Source: CAZRKC01 sp964600665
GTDB taxonomy: Bacteria; Bacillota; SLNR01
Direction of reading: 5' to 3'
DNA: 24,392 nucleotides
Assembly: GCA_964600665.1 (NCBI GenBank)
Contig: CAZRKC010000037.1
Coordinates: 1-24,392, forward strand
Under the pieces are notes generated by a model. It worked only from the letters and a program-made list of their open reading frames with translations, was not told the DNA's origin and did no database searches. Below are positions 22,952-24,392 of the stretch, one piece after another (position 1 is the stretch's first letter; every line of letters begins with the position of its first letter). Made by a program: the position numbers and the translations under genes.

Positions 22952-22980
22952 TGGTATGGGTCCAATCAGGTTTACAGCAT

Positions 22981-23004
22981 AAAACACCTCTGCCGAGGTG
23001 TTTT
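22981..23004. terminator. Perfect hairpin, bidirectional terminator
   Basis: AAAACACCTC (22981-22990) pairs without mismatch with GAGGTGTTTT (22995-23004) around a 4-nt loop. With A/T-rich bases on both sides it fits a factor-independent terminator in either direction. It insulates the reductase region from genes to the right. Confidence 0.7.
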
Positions 23005-23151
23005 AATGTGTGCAATGAATCGCATTTTCAAGTCATGATATTCCAGTACCGTCTAAAAATATGTACTACAAGTACACCCCACCATTGGCTTCGCCATCGA
23101 TTATACATAATTTCTTCATAGTTTTAATATCTGCTACTGCTCATCCTTGCC

Positions 23152-23187
23152 AAAAGGGGGGCGATTTTGATTCTCCGCCCCCCTTTT
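23152..23187. terminator. Terminator behind the MBG-repeat protein gene
   Basis: A perfect 12-bp stem, AAAAGGGGGGCG (23152-23163) with CGCCCCCCTTTT (23176-23187), encloses a 12-nt loop, about 30 nt past the stop codon. The minus-strand product ends in a run of U after the C/G arm, and the plus-strand product ends in TTTTTAT, so it works both ways. Confidence 0.85.
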
Positions 23188-23217
23188 TATATTTAGCCGA
23201 TTGAATAAATGAAAATC

Positions 23218-24392
23218 TTACTTTATTTTGCTTTTCCCGGGAGGAGTTTTCCCGGTGTCACCACCATCAACATCATCTGTGTATTTCATATCGATATTAC
23301 CGCCTTTAAGGCTGGTGGGGGAAGAGTTGGGCAATATGGGTTCATCAACGCCAATTATGTAGTCTATGTGTATGCCGAATGAATCCGGTGTAGTGATTTT
23401 GATTTTCTTCACTGTTCCTCCACCCGCATTATCGACAAAACTGATGGTAAAGCTAACTTTGTCATCGACCATAACCCAATCCCCAAGGCCTTCATTCAGA
23501 TCAGCATCCCATCGATATAGTTTGCCGGTACCGCTGGCGGCCCCTTCATTGTTAACTGCAATATAATCATGCAGTTCACCTTTCAAACGCCACTTCTCAT
23601 TATTGATGAGAAGTATTTGTCCTTTGTACTGAATAGGATCTGTATCAGGCACCTTCCGGACTGTAAAACCAAAGTTAACACGACCTGATCCGCTTAAGGT
23701 ATACCACCCGCCACCAGTAGCCGTATCCCCCGGGTCAGCAACGGTGAAGGTAGCTTCATCTTCTGCTATGGTTACATTGGCATCACAGGTTCTGGCAATG
23801 ATTGTATATACCCCGCTGGCCCAGTTATCTGTATCAATGGCAGCCAGCGTCACAAAGCCGGATCCATCGGTTGATCCTTCCCCGAGTTTCCTTTCTCCCC
23901 CCTCATCTTCGATGAAGAAGCAGACCTTGATATTGGTGATACTCATGGAGTTCGATCCGATAAGCTGCGCCTTAGTAACAAAAGTATCACCTAATTTCAC
24001 TATCTGATCACCATTGTAAAGGATTTTAACAACTGCTGGTGTGATGGAGAAGTCTGCGCCCTCATAGGTCAATGCATAGTTGCTGCTCAGAGCCAGTGTT
24101 CCCTGCTGGATGGCGTATGGGCCGACATTCTCGCCGGTTTCTCTCGATAGTGCCCCGGTAAAGCTGTCACCATCGACCAGCACGCCGGAAGTGATCTGGT
24201 AGGTCAGTGCCGGGTCAGTCTCTCCGTAGACTTTTGTCTTGCCATCCGCCTTCACTATAATGGGTCGAACTCCTATCACCAGGTTCGCACCCTCATAGGT
24301 CAATGCATAGTTGCTGCTCAGAGCCAGTGTTCCCTGCTGGATGGCGTATGGGCCGACATTCTCGCCGGTTTCTCTCGATAGTGCCCCGGTAA
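23218..24392 (-). CDS. Secreted MBG-repeat protein, C-terminal part (continues beyond the window)
   Basis: The gene enters from the right edge and its start is outside. At least 391 C-terminal residues are present. The first part is made of MBG-type beta repeats of 77 residues: KVYGETDPALTYQITSG, then TGALSRETGENVGPYAIQQG, then TLALSSNYALTYEGA. Such tandem modules form rod-like stalks on surface or secreted proteins. Next comes an Ig-like stretch (about 95-195 from the ATG at 24303) and a domain with TGGGWYTLSGSGRVNFGFTV, a type often found at the end of large secreted proteins. The C-terminus is polar and basic (GKTPPGKSKIK) with no LPxTG sorting signal and no membrane helix, so it is probably released or held by its N-terminal region. 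It stands alone, with a strong terminator behind. Confidence 0.85.
   Translation of the reverse strand, partial: TGALSRETGENVGPYAIQQGTLALSSNYALTYEGANLVIGVRPIIVKADGKTKVYGETDPALTYQITSGVLVDGDSFTGALSRETGENVGPYAIQQGTLALSSNYALTYEGADFSITPAVVKILYNGDQIVKLGDTFVTKAQLIGSNSMSITNIKVCFFIEDEGGERKLGEGSTDGSGFVTLAAIDTDNWASGVYTIIARTCDANVTIAEDEATFTVADPGDTATGGGWYTLSGSGRVNFGFTVRKVPDTDPIQYKGQILLINNEKWRLKGELHDYIAVNNEGAASGTGKLYRWDADLNEGLGDWVMVDDKVSFTISFVDNAGGGTVKKIKITTPDSFGIHIDYIIGVDEPILPNSSPTSLKGGNIDMKYTDDVDGGDTGKTPPGKSKIK
24059..24392 (-). repeat. Identical tandem DNA repeat within the MBG gene (231-bp period)
   Basis: Positions 24059-24161 and 24290-24392 are identical over 103 nt, and the second copy runs to the window edge, so the identity may be longer. 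The period of 231 bp equals 77 codons and keeps the frame. Identity at DNA level means recent duplication or ongoing gene conversion among the repeats. The codons between the two blocks differ. Confidence 0.9.

Noticed and set aside
22513..23121. Two plus-strand frames of 85 and 115 codons in the spacer upstream of the reductase pair
   Set aside because: They run antisense to the decayed minus-strand fragments and the 148-bp repeat, have low-complexity Cys/Leu/Phe-rich composition and lack ribosome binding sites; the second runs through the 22981-23004 hairpin.
1..24392. tRNA, rRNA or CRISPR arrays
   Set aside because: No cloverleaf with a GTTCRAATC-type T-loop, no rRNA-like conserved blocks, and no regularly spaced repeat-spacer array; the 21/22-nt repeats at 14777-14985 are too short-spaced for CRISPR.

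Overview
The window looks like a chromosomal segment of an anaerobic, selenocysteine-using Firmicute of the Clostridia type. The signs are a full-length pyruvate:ferredoxin oxidoreductase, a component-B pair of the glycine/sarcosine/betaine reductase family with an in-frame UGA (selenocysteine), strong AGGAGG ribosome binding sites, Gram-positive-type heterodimeric ABC exporter genes and an SPFH/Arc-type gene pair. The genus cannot be read from this sequence. Almost all genes lie on the minus strand; the SPFH-RHH pair and an IS3-like 5' fragment are the plus-strand exceptions.

Layout from left to right: (1) nifJ (303-3842) and a ferritin-like protein gene (4149-4634). (2) A gene-poor stretch, an HlyIII/PAQR-type membrane protein (5227-5883), an IS3-type transposase remnant (about 6040-6300) and a stand-alone phosphonopyruvate-decarboxylase-like ThDP enzyme (6312-7436). 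(3) A tightly packed five-gene efflux operon transcribed from 14741 down to 7680: membrane-fusion protein, MacB-type ATPase, MacB/FtsX-type permease, then two half-transporters forming a heterodimeric ABC exporter. Three of its four junctions are ATGA stop/start overlaps. (4) Upstream of it, in the same direction, an OmpR-type response regulator and an intramembrane-sensing histidine kinase (16890-15177), closed by a strong terminator. Between them and the efflux operon lies a 209-bp element made only of IS21-like ends. (5) A repeat-rich spacer with decayed coding fragments, then the SPFH protein and a ribbon-helix-helix (RHH) protein whose start codon overlaps the SPFH stop. A 17-bp palindrome sits inside their promoter. 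(6) A truncated IS3-family left end. (7) The reductase pair: a GrdE/GrdG/GrdI-type subunit and a GrdB/GrdF/GrdH-type selenoprotein that must be read through UGA at 20038-20040. (8) A decayed spacer and the C-terminal part of a secreted MBG-repeat protein that runs off the right edge.

Functional reading: the kinase and regulator probably sense envelope or antimicrobial stress and control the adjacent efflux operon (inference). The reductase pair lacks the internal Cys that GrdE uses to make its pyruvoyl group. This fits a betaine-type (tertiary or quaternary amine) component B better than a glycine-type one. The other reductase subunits and the selenocysteine machinery are not in the window. 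The spacers carry at least three families of degraded mobile DNA and two dispersed repeats with two copies each: a 53-54 nt palindrome and a 148-149 bp unit with terminal inverted repeats. No single wholly new system is evident; the most unusual items are the reductase pair, the repeats, and the palindromic operator candidate at the SPFH-RHH promoter.
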